This document shows positions 16,641 through 27,468 of a stretch of DNA of 64,000 nucleotides, one piece after another; positions within the stretch are counted from its first letter, which is position 1, and every line of letters starts with the position of its first letter. Source of the stretch: Streptomyces fulvoviolaceus (GTDB lineage: Bacteria > Actinomycetota > Actinomycetes > Streptomycetales > Streptomycetaceae). The notes under the pieces are model-generated. The model did not search any database. It was given only the letters and a program-made list of their open reading frames with translations, and was not told where the DNA came from. The position numbers and the translations under genes were made by a program. The DNA lies in NCBI RefSeq assembly GCF_000718165.1, contig NZ_JOEY01000015.1, forward strand, positions 62,001-126,000. The letters run 5' to 3'.

Positions 16641-18479
16641 ATGACTCAGCCCCACCCCAGAAGATCGGTCCTCCTGACAGCAGCAGCCGCACTCGCTGTC
16701 GCCGGACCCCTGATATCCGCACCGCCCACCTCGGCCGCGACCCCCACGGCGGCCGAAGTCTCCCCGTACGCCGCCCAGACCATCGACAACATCGGTGCCT
16801 CGGGCGCCTGGTGGGTCAACGACCTCAAGAACTTCGACCCGAAGGTCCAGGCGAAGGTCGCGAAGCTGCTGTTCTCCGCCGACGGTCTGGACCTCAGCAA
16901 CTACCGCTACAACATCGGCGGTGGCGGCACGGGCGTGACCTACGCGCCGCGCGCTCCCGAGGACTTCCTGAACGACGACGGGACGTACGACTGGAGCAAG
17001 GACAAGGCCGGCCGCACGTTCCTCTACTACGCCGCCAAGTACGGCGTCGAGGACCTGGTCGCCTTCGTCAACAGCGCGCCCGCCCAGTGGAAGACGAACG
17101 ACAAGAGCTGCGGCGGCTATCTGAAGACGGAGAACGAGCAGGACTTCGCGAAGTACGTCGCGGACGTCACCGACCACTTCGCGAAGCAGGGCGTGAAGTT
17201 CGACTACATCAGCCCCTTCAACGAGCCGACCAACAGCTTCGACAGCTGCGGCCAGGAGGGCATGCTGGTCCCGGTCGACCAACGCGACGACATCGTGCGG
17301 GCGTTGGGGGCAGAGCAGGACGCGCGGCACCAGAGGACGAGCATCATCGCCGACGAGTCGAGCAGCACGGTCGGCTTCAACACCGAGCTCCCTCAGTGGA
17401 TTTCGCAGCCGGACACGGCACAGTACGTCTCCAAGCTCGCCCACCACACGTACAACAACCCGGGTGACGACCAGCGGGCGAAGATCTACGAGACCTCGAA
17501 GTCGGTCGGCAAGCAGTCCTGGTCGACGGAGATCTGCTGCTTCGGTAAGGGCGGCACGGGCTGGGCGCAGGAGTACGACCCCACCATCGACGGCGGTCTG
17601 AACCTGTCCCGGATCATCTACAAGGACTTCGCGACCGCGCACGACTCGGCGTTCCAGTGGTGGGTCGCCCTGTCGGAGATGATCGGCTCCGACCCGCTCG
17701 CGAAGAACGACGAGGGCTGGAACGACGGGCTCATCTACTACGACCCGAACTACGCCACCAACGGCAACCAGACCCTGTACTACACCAAGCGGTACTACGC
17801 GCTCGGCCAGTACAGCAAGTTCGTCAAGCCGGGCTCGGTCGCGCACAACGTGACGGACGCGCCGGACGGCGTCGAGGTGTCGTCGTACGACAAGGACGGC
17901 AAGTGGGTGGTCGTGGTCAACAACCACAACACCACCGACACGGCACTGAATTTGCACTTCAACAGCAAGACGCCGGTGCGGGCGAGCAAGGCGGTGCGCA
18001 CCTCGGCCACGGAGGAGTGGGCGAACGTCGCCAAGCCCTCGGTGAGCGGCGGCACGGCGTCCGCGACGCTGCCGGCCCGCTCCATCACGACGTACGTCTT
18101 CGACCAGAAGGGGCACGGCAGTTCGGCCGTCACGGGCGCCCTGCAGGGCAAGCAGTCCGGCAAGTGCCTGACGGCGGACACCTCGGGCGCGGCGATCAAC
18201 ACGTGCACCGGCGAGGACGTCCAGTCCTGGTCGTACGACCGCAAGGGCGCCCTGAAGGGTGCCGGCGGCTATCTGACGGCCGGGAGTTCGGGGCTGGCGA
18301 CATCCGCCGAGTTCACCGGTGACGCGACCCAACGCTGGCTGCTGAACTCCAACGGCCAGATCGTCAGCGAGGCGTCCGGGCAGTGCCTGGACGTCGGCGG
18401 GCAGGCTACGACCGACGGCAGCAAGGTCGGTCTGTGGACCTGTAACGGCGGGACCAACCAGGCGTGGTTCCGGCAGTGA
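16641..18479 (+). CDS. Secreted GH30 endo-beta-1,6-galactanase-like enzyme with CBM13
   Basis: 612 residues from ATG 16641, chosen because GGAAGGG lies 6 nt upstream and the protein then opens with a clean RR-containing signal peptide (cut near residue 33). The catalytic barrel has acid/base Glu195 (SPFNEPTNSF) and nucleophile Glu297 (SWSTEICC), the GH30 pattern. Residues 499-612 form a ricin-type beta-trefoil (QSGKCLTA, GQCLDVGG, GTNQAWF). The arrangement resembles Streptomyces endo-beta-1,6-galactanases that cut arabinogalactan side chains. The sugar importer and beta-galactosidase downstream support this. A glucuronoxylanase specificity is the main alternative. Confidence 0.87.
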   Translation: MTQPHPRRSVLLTAAAALAVAGPLISAPPTSAATPTAAEVSPYAAQTIDNIGASGAWWVNDLKNFDPKVQAKVAKLLFSADGLDLSNYRYNIGGGGTGVTYAPRAPEDFLNDDGTYDWSKDKAGRTFLYYAAKYGVEDLVAFVNSAPAQWKTNDKSCGGYLKTENEQDFAKYVADVTDHFAKQGVKFDYISPFNEPTNSFDSCGQEGMLVPVDQRDDIVRALGAEQDARHQRTSIIADESSSTVGFNTELPQWISQPDTAQYVSKLAHHTYNNPGDDQRAKIYETSKSVGKQSWSTEICCFGKGGTGWAQEYDPTIDGGLNLSRIIYKDFATAHDSAFQWWVALSEMIGSDPLAKNDEGWNDGLIYYDPNYATNGNQTLYYTKRYYALGQYSKFVKPGSVAHNVTDAPDGVEVSSYDKDGKWVVVVNNHNTTDTALNLHFNSKTPVRASKAVRTSATEEWANVAKPSVSGGTASATLPARSITTYVFDQKGHGSSAVTGALQGKQSGKCLTADTSGAAINTCTGEDVQSWSYDRKGALKGAGGYLTAGSSGLATSAEFTGDATQRWLLNSNGQIVSEASGQCLDVGGQATTDGSKVGLWTCNGGTNQAWFRQ

Positions 18480-18497
18480 CGCGTAGCACCTGAAAGT

Positions 18498-18532
18498 GGG
18501 TTGCGGGCCGCTGGTGCGGCGGCCCGCAACCC
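18498..18532 (+). terminator. Strong hairpin terminator after GH30 gene
   Basis: GGGTTGCGGGCCGC (18498-18511) pairs perfectly with GCGGCCCGCAACCC (18519-18532) across a 7-nt loop, starting 19 nt after the GH30 stop. It separates the regulator-GH30 unit from the importer operon, which then has its own promoter. Confidence 0.85.
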
Positions 18533-18583
18533 GTGACGTCCGGTATCCCGAACGCTCCACAACGCTTCGAACAGACTTCGTCC

Positions 18584-18599
18584 AACCCCTTGCCGAAGC
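18584..18599. promoter_or_regulatory. Shared promoter motif AACCCCTTGCCGAAGC
   Basis: Second copy of the motif at 15275-15290, here 111 nt upstream of the binding-protein gene. The surroundings add inverted CTTCG and CGAAG elements (CTTCG at 18563 and 18576; CCGAAG at 18593 and 18605), typical of a multi-site operator. The rest of the 230-nt gap holds the GH30 terminator. Confidence 0.45.
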
Positions 18600-18709
18600 C
18601 TTAGCCGAAGGTTAACGTCCCGCACCGCAACCCCATTTGAGCCAACTGGCGCTGAGCCGCAGAGCCACAGGCGCAGAGCCGCAGCCGTACTCGAGACAAG
18701 GACGTCAGC

Positions 18710-19966
18710 ATGTCGGCAATGAGCAACAACAACTGGGACCGCCGTACCGTGATGCGGGCCGCGATGGGCCTGGCCGCCGCCGGCGGACTCGCCGCGTGCG
18801 GCGGAAACACCGGCCGCAGCAGTTCCGGGGACAGCCTCACGCAGTACTTCCACGCGTACGGCGAGGCGGGCACCGAGCAGGCCATCAAGAAGTACGCGAA
18901 GGCCTACAAGGGCGCCAACGTCACCACGCAGTGGATCACCGGCAGCAACTTCGAGAACAAGCTGTTCCCTGCCCTGCTCACCAAGAACGCGCCCGACGTC
19001 TTCGAGTTCCACCCGCAGCTCCAGATGGTGACGAGCGGTCAGGTGGCGGACCTGAGCGACCTCATCGACCCGGTCAAGGACGACTTCAACCCGGCCGACA
19101 TCGCCTCGCACACGGTCGACGGGAAGATATACGGCATCCGGATGATCGACGACCCGCAGTTCTTCTACTACCGGCCCTCGCTGTTCGAGAAGGCCAAGGT
19201 CGAGGTCCCGGAGACCCTGGAAGACCTGATCGAGGCCATCAACAAGCTCACCACCGACAAGGTCAAGGGCGCCTTCCTCGGCAACGACATCACCCCCGTC
19301 CAGAGCCCGCTGATCTGGTCGGCCGGCGCGGACACCCTCAACGCGAAGAACGAGATCGCCTACCACACGGACGCCGTGGCCGACGGTCTGAGCCAGCTGC
19401 GCAAGCTGTTCACCAGCGGCAACCTGCTCCTGGACGCCCCCGCCGACTGGTGGGACCCCTCCGCCTTCACGCAGGGCCTGACCGCGATCCAGTGGTGCGG
19501 CATGTGGGCGATGCCCGTGATCCAGAAGGCGCTCGGCGACGACGTCGGCATCTTCCCGTTCCCGAAGGTCGGCGACGCCGGCAAGCCCTCGGTCGTCAAC
19601 GGCGGCTGGTCGATGTTCGTCAACGCCAAGAGCAAGAACCTCGACGCGGCCAAGGAATACGTCAAGTGGCTGTGGATCGACCAGAAGGAGTACCAGGAGG
19701 ACTGGGCGCTGTCCTACGGCTTCCACATCCCGCCGCGCACCTCGATCGCCGAGTCCGCCACCAAGCTGAAGTCGGGTCTGCCGGCCGAGGGCGTCAAGCT
19801 CTTCACCGACTACGGGCACTTCGACAACATCGGCTGGACCCAGGCCATGATCGCCGCGGTGAACGACGTGATCGCCAACTCCGTGCGCAAGAACGGCAGC
19901 CCGGAGGCCGCGCTCGACGCCTGCGACAAGAAGGTCAACGCAGAGCTCAAGAAGCTCTTCGGATAG
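18710..19966 (+). CDS. Sugar ABC importer binding lipoprotein (family 1)
   Basis: 418 residues. A twin-Arg-like WDRRTVMRAAMG stretch leads to lipobox LAAC with Cys30. The mature protein has the family-1 carbohydrate-binding pattern: YGEAGTEQAIKKYAKAYKGANVTTQWI, FENKLFPALLTKNAPDVFEFHP, IWSAGADTLNAKNEIAY, then NGGWSMFVNAKSKNLDAAKEYVKWL. ATG 18710 follows AAGGA. It captures oligosaccharides for the two permeases immediately downstream (20-nt gap). Flanking galactanase and beta-galactosidase suggest beta-1,6-galacto-oligosaccharides. The ATPase is absent, as expected where a shared MsiK-type ATPase serves many sugar importers. Confidence 0.93.
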   Translation: MSAMSNNNWDRRTVMRAAMGLAAAGGLAACGGNTGRSSSGDSLTQYFHAYGEAGTEQAIKKYAKAYKGANVTTQWITGSNFENKLFPALLTKNAPDVFEFHPQLQMVTSGQVADLSDLIDPVKDDFNPADIASHTVDGKIYGIRMIDDPQFFYYRPSLFEKAKVEVPETLEDLIEAINKLTTDKVKGAFLGNDITPVQSPLIWSAGADTLNAKNEIAYHTDAVADGLSQLRKLFTSGNLLLDAPADWWDPSAFTQGLTAIQWCGMWAMPVIQKALGDDVGIFPFPKVGDAGKPSVVNGGWSMFVNAKSKNLDAAKEYVKWLWIDQKEYQEDWALSYGFHIPPRTSIAESATKLKSGLPAEGVKLFTDYGHFDNIGWTQAMIAAVNDVIANSVRKNGSPEAALDACDKKVNAELKKLFG

Positions 19967-19986
19967 GCCGGCGGACGGACCACACC

Positions 19987-20952
19987 ATGTCGACCACCAC
20001 CAAGATCGACCTCGCGACCTCCGCCTCGGCGGGGCCTGAGAAGGCCCGGCCGCGGCGGAGTCTGCGGGCCAACGCCACCCTCAACTTCTGGCTCTTCACC
20101 GGGCCCTTCCTCATCGGCCTGGTGATCTTCGTCTTCGTGCCGATGGGCTGGAGCATCTACCTCAGCTTCTTCGAGGCACGCTTCACCGTCTCGCCGAGCA
20201 CGTTCATCGGCTTCGACAACTACCGGGCGATCCTGGACAACCCGGACTTCACCGGCTCCCTGGTCACCTTCACCGTCTTCGCCGCGTTCATCGTGCCCAC
20301 CACCTGGGGGCTCTCGCTGGGCCTGGCGCTGCTGGTGAACAGGCTGCGTTTCATGAAGGCGTTCTTCCGGTCGGTGTTCTTCCTGCCGACCGCCGTCTCG
20401 TACGTCGCCGCGGCGCTGATCTGGAAGATGTCCATCTTCAACGGCGTCCGCTTCGGCATGGCGAACACGATCGTCGGCTGGTTCGGCGTCGACAACGTCG
20501 CCTGGCTGGCCAACCCCGACCCGCCCTGGTACTGGCTGGTCATCGTCACGCTGCGGCTGTGGCTGCAGGCCGGCTTCTACATGATCCTGTTCCTGGCGGC
20601 GCTGCAGAACATCCCGGCGGAGCTGTACGAGGCCGCAGCCATCGACGGCGCCAAGCCGGGCTGGCAGACCTTCTGGTACATCACGCTGCCCCAGCTGCGG
20701 GCCACCTCCACCGCGGTGATCCTGCTGCTGTTGATCGCCGCCTACCAGGCCTTCGACGAGTTCTGGAACCTGCTCAGCAGGGCGACCTGGGGCCAGCCAC
20801 CCCTCGTCGAGCTGTACAAGACGGCCCTCGGCGAGAGCCAGGACTACGGTCAGGGCAGCGCGGGCGCCGTCATCCTGACCCTGCTCATCCTTGTGATCAC
20901 GCTCTTCCAGGGCAAGATCATGGGCTTCGGAAGGGGTGAGGAGTCCAAGTGA
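19987..20952 (+). CDS. Sugar ABC importer permease (MalF/UgpA type)
   Basis: 321 residues with about six membrane helices. The first follows a basic cytoplasmic lead (LRANATLNFWLFTGPFLIGLVIFVFVPMGWSIYLSF). The EAA loop that docks the ATPase is YEAAAIDGAKPGWQTFWYITLPQLRAT. Family FIGFDNYRAI and NIPAELYEA motifs are present. It overlaps the next permease by 4 nt (GTGA), showing tight translational coupling. It forms half of the channel for the galactan-cluster importer. A shared ATPase encoded elsewhere in the genome would be required. Confidence 0.94.
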   Translation: MSTTTKIDLATSASAGPEKARPRRSLRANATLNFWLFTGPFLIGLVIFVFVPMGWSIYLSFFEARFTVSPSTFIGFDNYRAILDNPDFTGSLVTFTVFAAFIVPTTWGLSLGLALLVNRLRFMKAFFRSVFFLPTAVSYVAAALIWKMSIFNGVRFGMANTIVGWFGVDNVAWLANPDPPWYWLVIVTLRLWLQAGFYMILFLAALQNIPAELYEAAAIDGAKPGWQTFWYITLPQLRATSTAVILLLLIAAYQAFDEFWNLLSRATWGQPPLVELYKTALGESQDYGQGSAGAVILTLLILVITLFQGKIMGFGRGEESK

Positions 20953-21824
20953 CCACCACCGCACCTGAGGTCAGGAAGACCCCCGGCAAGAAGCGCGGGG
21001 GCAAGGTCATCGGCAACACCGGCCTGTACGTCGCCACCGGTATCGCCGCCCTGCTGTTCCTGATCCCGTTCTATCTGATCATCCGCAACGCCCTGATGAC
21101 GGACCCGGAGATCACGGGCGAGAACTGGAAGTGGTTCCCCACCGACATCCAGTGGGGCAACTTCACCGAGCCGTTCAACGACGACACCGTCGACTTCGGC
21201 CGGGCCCTGTGGAACTCCTGGGTCGTCGCCATCCTGCACACGACCGGCATCCTGCTGATCTGCTCGCTCGCCGGGTACGGCCTCGCCCGCATCCCGTACA
21301 AGCACGCCAACAAGATCTTCTACATGGTCCTGGTGACCCTGATGATCCCGACGGCCGTCACCTTCGTGCCGAGCTTCGTGCTGGTGTCGTCGCTGGGCTG
21401 GGTGGACACCTACCGCGGTCTGATCATTCCGGCCCTCTTCAGTGGTTTCACCTGCTTCCTGTTCCGGCAGTACTTCCTGGGGTTCCCCAAGGAGCTGGAG
21501 GAGGCGGCGCGCGTGGACGGACTCTCGTACTGGGGGGCGTACTGGCGGGTCGTCGTGCCCAACTCGCTGAACTTCTTCGCGGCCATGGCCACGATCACGT
21601 TCATCAGCGGCTGGAACTCCTTCCTGTGGCCCCTGGTCATCGGCCAGGACCCGAGCTCCTGGACAATTCAGGTCGCGCTGTCCTCGTACATGACCAACCA
21701 GACCGTGAACTACCACCTGATCTTCATGGCCACCGCCATTTCCATCCTTCCCTTGTTGTTCGTGTTCCTCTTCCTCCAGCGCTGGCTGGTGCAGGGGATC
21801 GCGCAGACCGGCATCAAGGGCTGA
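20949..21824 (+). CDS. Sugar ABC importer permease (MalG/UgpE type)
   Basis: 291 residues from a GTG overlapping the preceding stop. It has six predicted helices, the first at TGLYVATGIAALLFLIPFYLII. The short IRNALMTDPEI loop is typical of MalG-type subunits, and the EAA motif is EEAARVDGLSYWGAYWRVVVPNS. It ends with a hydrophobic helix and LVQGIAQTGIKG, the usual C-terminus of this group. It pairs with the permease just upstream. The beta-galactosidase gene begins 27 nt downstream with its own GGAG site, so importer and hydrolase are probably made from one transcript. Confidence 0.94.
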   Translation: MTTTAPEVRKTPGKKRGGKVIGNTGLYVATGIAALLFLIPFYLIIRNALMTDPEITGENWKWFPTDIQWGNFTEPFNDDTVDFGRALWNSWVVAILHTTGILLICSLAGYGLARIPYKHANKIFYMVLVTLMIPTAVTFVPSFVLVSSLGWVDTYRGLIIPALFSGFTCFLFRQYFLGFPKELEEAARVDGLSYWGAYWRVVVPNSLNFFAAMATITFISGWNSFLWPLVIGQDPSSWTIQVALSSYMTNQTVNYHLIFMATAISILPLLFVFLFLQRWLVQGIAQTGIKG

Positions 21825-24728
<2,904 letters not shown>

Positions 24729-24795
24729 TCCAATCCACTGATCAATTAATCCATTGACCGATTGATCGACATTCTGCGACGGTGATGACATGCCC

Positions 24796-24828
24796 GCGGC
24801 CGGTCGGCGCTCCTGCCCGACCGGCCGC
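24796..24828 (+). terminator. Hairpin terminator after beta-galactosidase gene
   Basis: GCGGCCGGTCGG (24796-24807) and CCGACCGGCCGC (24817-24828) are perfectly complementary across a 9-nt loop and are followed by AACTTGTTT. Between the beta-galactosidase stop and this hairpin is a short A/T-rich stretch with a 7-bp inverted repeat (GATCAAT 24740-24746 and ATTGATC 24761-24767) of unknown role. Confidence 0.85.
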
Positions 24829-24861
24829 AACTTGTTTGACGTACAAGGGAGTTGATGTGGC

Positions 24862-25857
24862 TTGGATGCCGGCATCGAGGTCCGCGGCCTGTCCCGTACC
24901 TTCCACACCACCGTCCGCCGCCCGGGCTTCACCGGCGCGCTGCGGTCCCTGGTCAACCCGGAGCGGGTCGCCAAGCACGCCGTCTCCGACGTCAGCTTCG
25001 ACGTCTCCCCCGGCGAACTCCTCGCCCTGCTCGGCCCGAACGGCGCCGGCAAGTCCACCACCATCAAGATCCTCACCGGCATCCTCACGCCCACCTCGGG
25101 CGAGGCCCGCGTCGCGGGTGTCGTGCCGTACGAGGAGCGCGAGCGCAACGCCCGTAACATCGGCGCGGTGTTCGGGCAGCGCACCCAGCTGTGGTGGGAC
25201 CTGCCGGTGCGCGAGTCGTTCGCGATCCTCAGGGACATCTACGAGGTACCGAAGGCCGAACACGCCGCCCGGCTCAAGGAGTTCGACGACCTCCTGGACC
25301 TGTCGTCCTTCTGGGACACCCGGGTCCGTCATCTCTCCCTCGGCCAGCGGGTGCGCTCCGACCTCGCGGCCGCCCTGCTGCACGACCCACCGGTGGTGTT
25401 CCTCGACGAGCCGACCATCGGCATGGACGTGGTGGTCAAGGAGCAGGTGCGGGAGTTCCTGAGGTACCAGGTCGAGGAGCGCGGCCGTACGGTCCTGCTC
25501 ACCACCCACGACATGACCGAGGTCGAGCGCCTCTCCGAACGCGTGGTCCTCATCAACCACGGCCGGCTCGTCCTCGACGGCAGCCTCGACGAGATCCGCC
25601 GCACGTTCGGCTCGACCTGGCAGGTCCGCGCGACGCTCGCCGACGCGCACACGGACGTCGCGGGGCTGCCGGGCATCGCGGTGCTGCGGCACGACGGCCC
25701 GCAGGTCGTCTTCGGCCCCGACGGCCCCGACGCACCCACCGTCCACCAGGCGCTGAAGGCGGTCATCGAGCGGTACGAGGTGACGGGCATCGCCATCGAC
25801 GAGGCCGACCTCGAGGACGTGATGCGGGCCGCGTACGTCCACGCCGAGGCGATCTGA
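24862..25857 (+). CDS. ABC-2 type exporter ATP-binding protein
   Basis: 331 residues from a TTG, 10 nt after AAGGGAG; nearby ATG and GTG codons are out of frame. It has a long insert before the Walker A (RPGFTGALRSLVNPERVAKHAVSDVS), then LLGPNGAGKSTTIK (Walker A), Q-loop GQRTQLWW, signature LSLGQRVRSDLA and Walker B VVFLDEPTIGMD, with switch His in TTHDMTE. The insert and the QRTQLWWDLP block are typical of the ATPase that serves DUF990-type permease pairs, which follow here. It energises export, but the substrate is unknown. Similar triplets in actinomycetes are annotated as drug or daunorubicin-type exporters. Confidence 0.92.
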   Translation: MDAGIEVRGLSRTFHTTVRRPGFTGALRSLVNPERVAKHAVSDVSFDVSPGELLALLGPNGAGKSTTIKILTGILTPTSGEARVAGVVPYEERERNARNIGAVFGQRTQLWWDLPVRESFAILRDIYEVPKAEHAARLKEFDDLLDLSSFWDTRVRHLSLGQRVRSDLAAALLHDPPVVFLDEPTIGMDVVVKEQVREFLRYQVEERGRTVLLTTHDMTEVERLSERVVLINHGRLVLDGSLDEIRRTFGSTWQVRATLADAHTDVAGLPGIAVLRHDGPQVVFGPDGPDAPTVHQALKAVIERYEVTGIAIDEADLEDVMRAAYVHAEAI

Positions 25858-25858
25858 C

Positions 25859-26662
25859 ATGGCCGTTCTGCACGCGTGGCGCACCGCCCGCGTCACCCCC
25901 CTCGGGGAGCTGCACACCCCGCCCCGGATGACCGCCGTCCTGCTCCGGCTGACGGTGCAGGTGATCCTGGTCGCGTCCCTGTGGCACGGCCTGTACTCCC
26001 ACACCGGCACGACCGCGGGACTCGACGTCGACCAGGCGGTGACGTACGCCGTGCTGGCCGTACTCGCCTCCCGGTTGCGGGAGTTGGACCAGTTCTCGGG
26101 CCGGGACACCGTGATCCAGCACATGCACTTCGGCACGATCGTCTACTGGTACCTGCGCCCGCTGCCGCCCCAGCGCTATCACGCGCTGCGCGCCCTCGGC
26201 GAGCAGCTGTACGGGTTCGCCTGGGCGCTCGGCGGATATGTGGTCTGCCTTGCGGCCGGGGTCGTCGAACCGCCCAAGTCGGCGGCGGTGGCAGGGGTGT
26301 TCGCGCTCAGTCTGGTGCTCGGTCAGCTGGTGCTGTACTTCGTGATGCTCGTCCTGGACCAGTTGTGCTTCTGGACCGTGCGCAACAACGCGGCGATGCT
26401 CATCCTGATCTTCGCGCAGAACCTGCTGTCCGGGGTGTACGCGCCTCTGTGGTTCTTCCCGGACTGGTTCGTGACGATGAGTCAGTTCCTGCCCTTCCAG
26501 GCGACGTTGAGCGTGCCGCTGTCGCTCTACATCGGCCGTATCCCGCTGTCGGACGCGGCCGGGCAGCTGGCGATCCAGGCCGTCTGGGTCGTACTGCTCT
26601 TCCTGTTCACCCGTTTCCTGTGGCGGCGGGCCGCCCGCCGTGTCATGTCCCAAGGAGGCTGA
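25859..26662 (+). CDS. ABC-2 exporter permease A (DUF990/ABC2_membrane_6-like)
   Basis: 267 residues, starting 1 nt after the ATPase stop. About six membrane helices include VILVASLWHGLYSH, AVTYAVLAVLASRL and LVLGQLVLYFVMLVLDQLCFW. The FSGRDTVIQHMHFGTIVYWYLRPLPPQRYHALRAL loop is the conserved cytoplasmic segment of this permease family, where two non-identical permeases sit next to one ATPase. A GGGAPLWFFP-like element appears as GVYAPLWFFPDWF. It forms the export channel with the following gene, and the pair overlaps the ATPase operon tightly. Confidence 0.88.
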   Translation: MAVLHAWRTARVTPLGELHTPPRMTAVLLRLTVQVILVASLWHGLYSHTGTTAGLDVDQAVTYAVLAVLASRLRELDQFSGRDTVIQHMHFGTIVYWYLRPLPPQRYHALRALGEQLYGFAWALGGYVVCLAAGVVEPPKSAAVAGVFALSLVLGQLVLYFVMLVLDQLCFWTVRNNAAMLILIFAQNLLSGVYAPLWFFPDWFVTMSQFLPFQATLSVPLSLYIGRIPLSDAAGQLAIQAVWVVLLFLFTRFLWRRAARRVMSQGG

Positions 26663-26667
26663 TGCCT

Positions 26668-27468
26668 ATGAATGCCGTCCGGATCGCCTGGCGCGTGACG
26701 CGTCTCAACTTCCGTGCCCAGCTGGAGTACCGCACCGAGTTCCTGCTGATGATCGCGATCGGCGCGATCTGGCAGGTGTCCGTGATCGTGTTCGCGACGG
26801 TGCTGCTCACCCGGTTCACCGGGATGGGCGGCTGGGACAGCTCGGAGGTGCTGCTGATCCCGGCGACGCGGATGCTCGCGCACGGGTTGTTCGTGCTGGT
26901 GCTGGGGCGGGTGCACCTCGTCGGCCGGCAGATCCAGGAAGGGAAGATCGACACCTATCTGCTGCGCCCCATGCCGGTGCACCGGCAGGTCCAGCTCGCC
27001 TTCTTCCCCACGAACGCGATCGGGGACCTGACGGTCGCGGTGGGTCTGATGGCGGGCGCGCTCAGCCGCAGCAACCTGGACTGGACGCCCGGCCGGATCT
27101 CGTATCTGATCGCCGCGATCCTCGGCGGGATGCTCCTGGAGGCGGCCCTGTTCACGGGGGTGGCCTCCGCCTGCCTGCGCTTCCCGGCCGCCGACTACTG
27201 GGGCCGCTGGCTGGAGGAACTGCTCGGCACGTTCGGCAGCTACCCGCTGAACGTCCTGCCGAAGGCGGTGGGCGGCTTCCTGACGTACGGTCTTCCGCTC
27301 GCGTTCGTCGCGTACTTCCCGGCCGCGATCCTCACCGGCCACGGCCACGACACCGGCGTCCCGTACTGGCTGGCGGCGCTCTCGCCCCTGCTGGGCGTGC
27401 TCGCGTACCTCGGCGCGCGGCTGCTGTGGCGGTGGAGCCTGCGCCACTACACGGGCGTGAACGGATGA
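26668..27468 (+). CDS. ABC-2 exporter permease B (DUF990/ABC2_membrane_6-like)
   Basis: 266 residues. ATG 26668 was preferred to ATG 26662 because AAGGAGG ends 9 nt before it and only 3 nt before the earlier codon. The family features are the N-terminal RLNFRAQLEYRTEFLLMIAIGAIW, GKIDTYLLRPMPVHRQV and SYPLNVLPKAVGGFLTYGLPLAFVAYFPAAILTG. Six helices are expected. It is the partner of the preceding permease and ends with an ATGA overlap into the MFS gene, so all four genes form one transcript. Confidence 0.88.
   Translation: MNAVRIAWRVTRLNFRAQLEYRTEFLLMIAIGAIWQVSVIVFATVLLTRFTGMGGWDSSEVLLIPATRMLAHGLFVLVLGRVHLVGRQIQEGKIDTYLLRPMPVHRQVQLAFFPTNAIGDLTVAVGLMAGALSRSNLDWTPGRISYLIAAILGGMLLEAALFTGVASACLRFPAADYWGRWLEELLGTFGSYPLNVLPKAVGGFLTYGLPLAFVAYFPAAILTGHGHDTGVPYWLAALSPLLGVLAYLGARLLWRWSLRHYTGVNG

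Noticed and set aside
24740..24767. A/T-rich GATCAAT ... ATTGATC repeat after the beta-galactosidase stop, as a possible attachment site
   Set aside because: Arms are only 7 nt, no integrase or second copy was seen, and a normal terminator follows at once.
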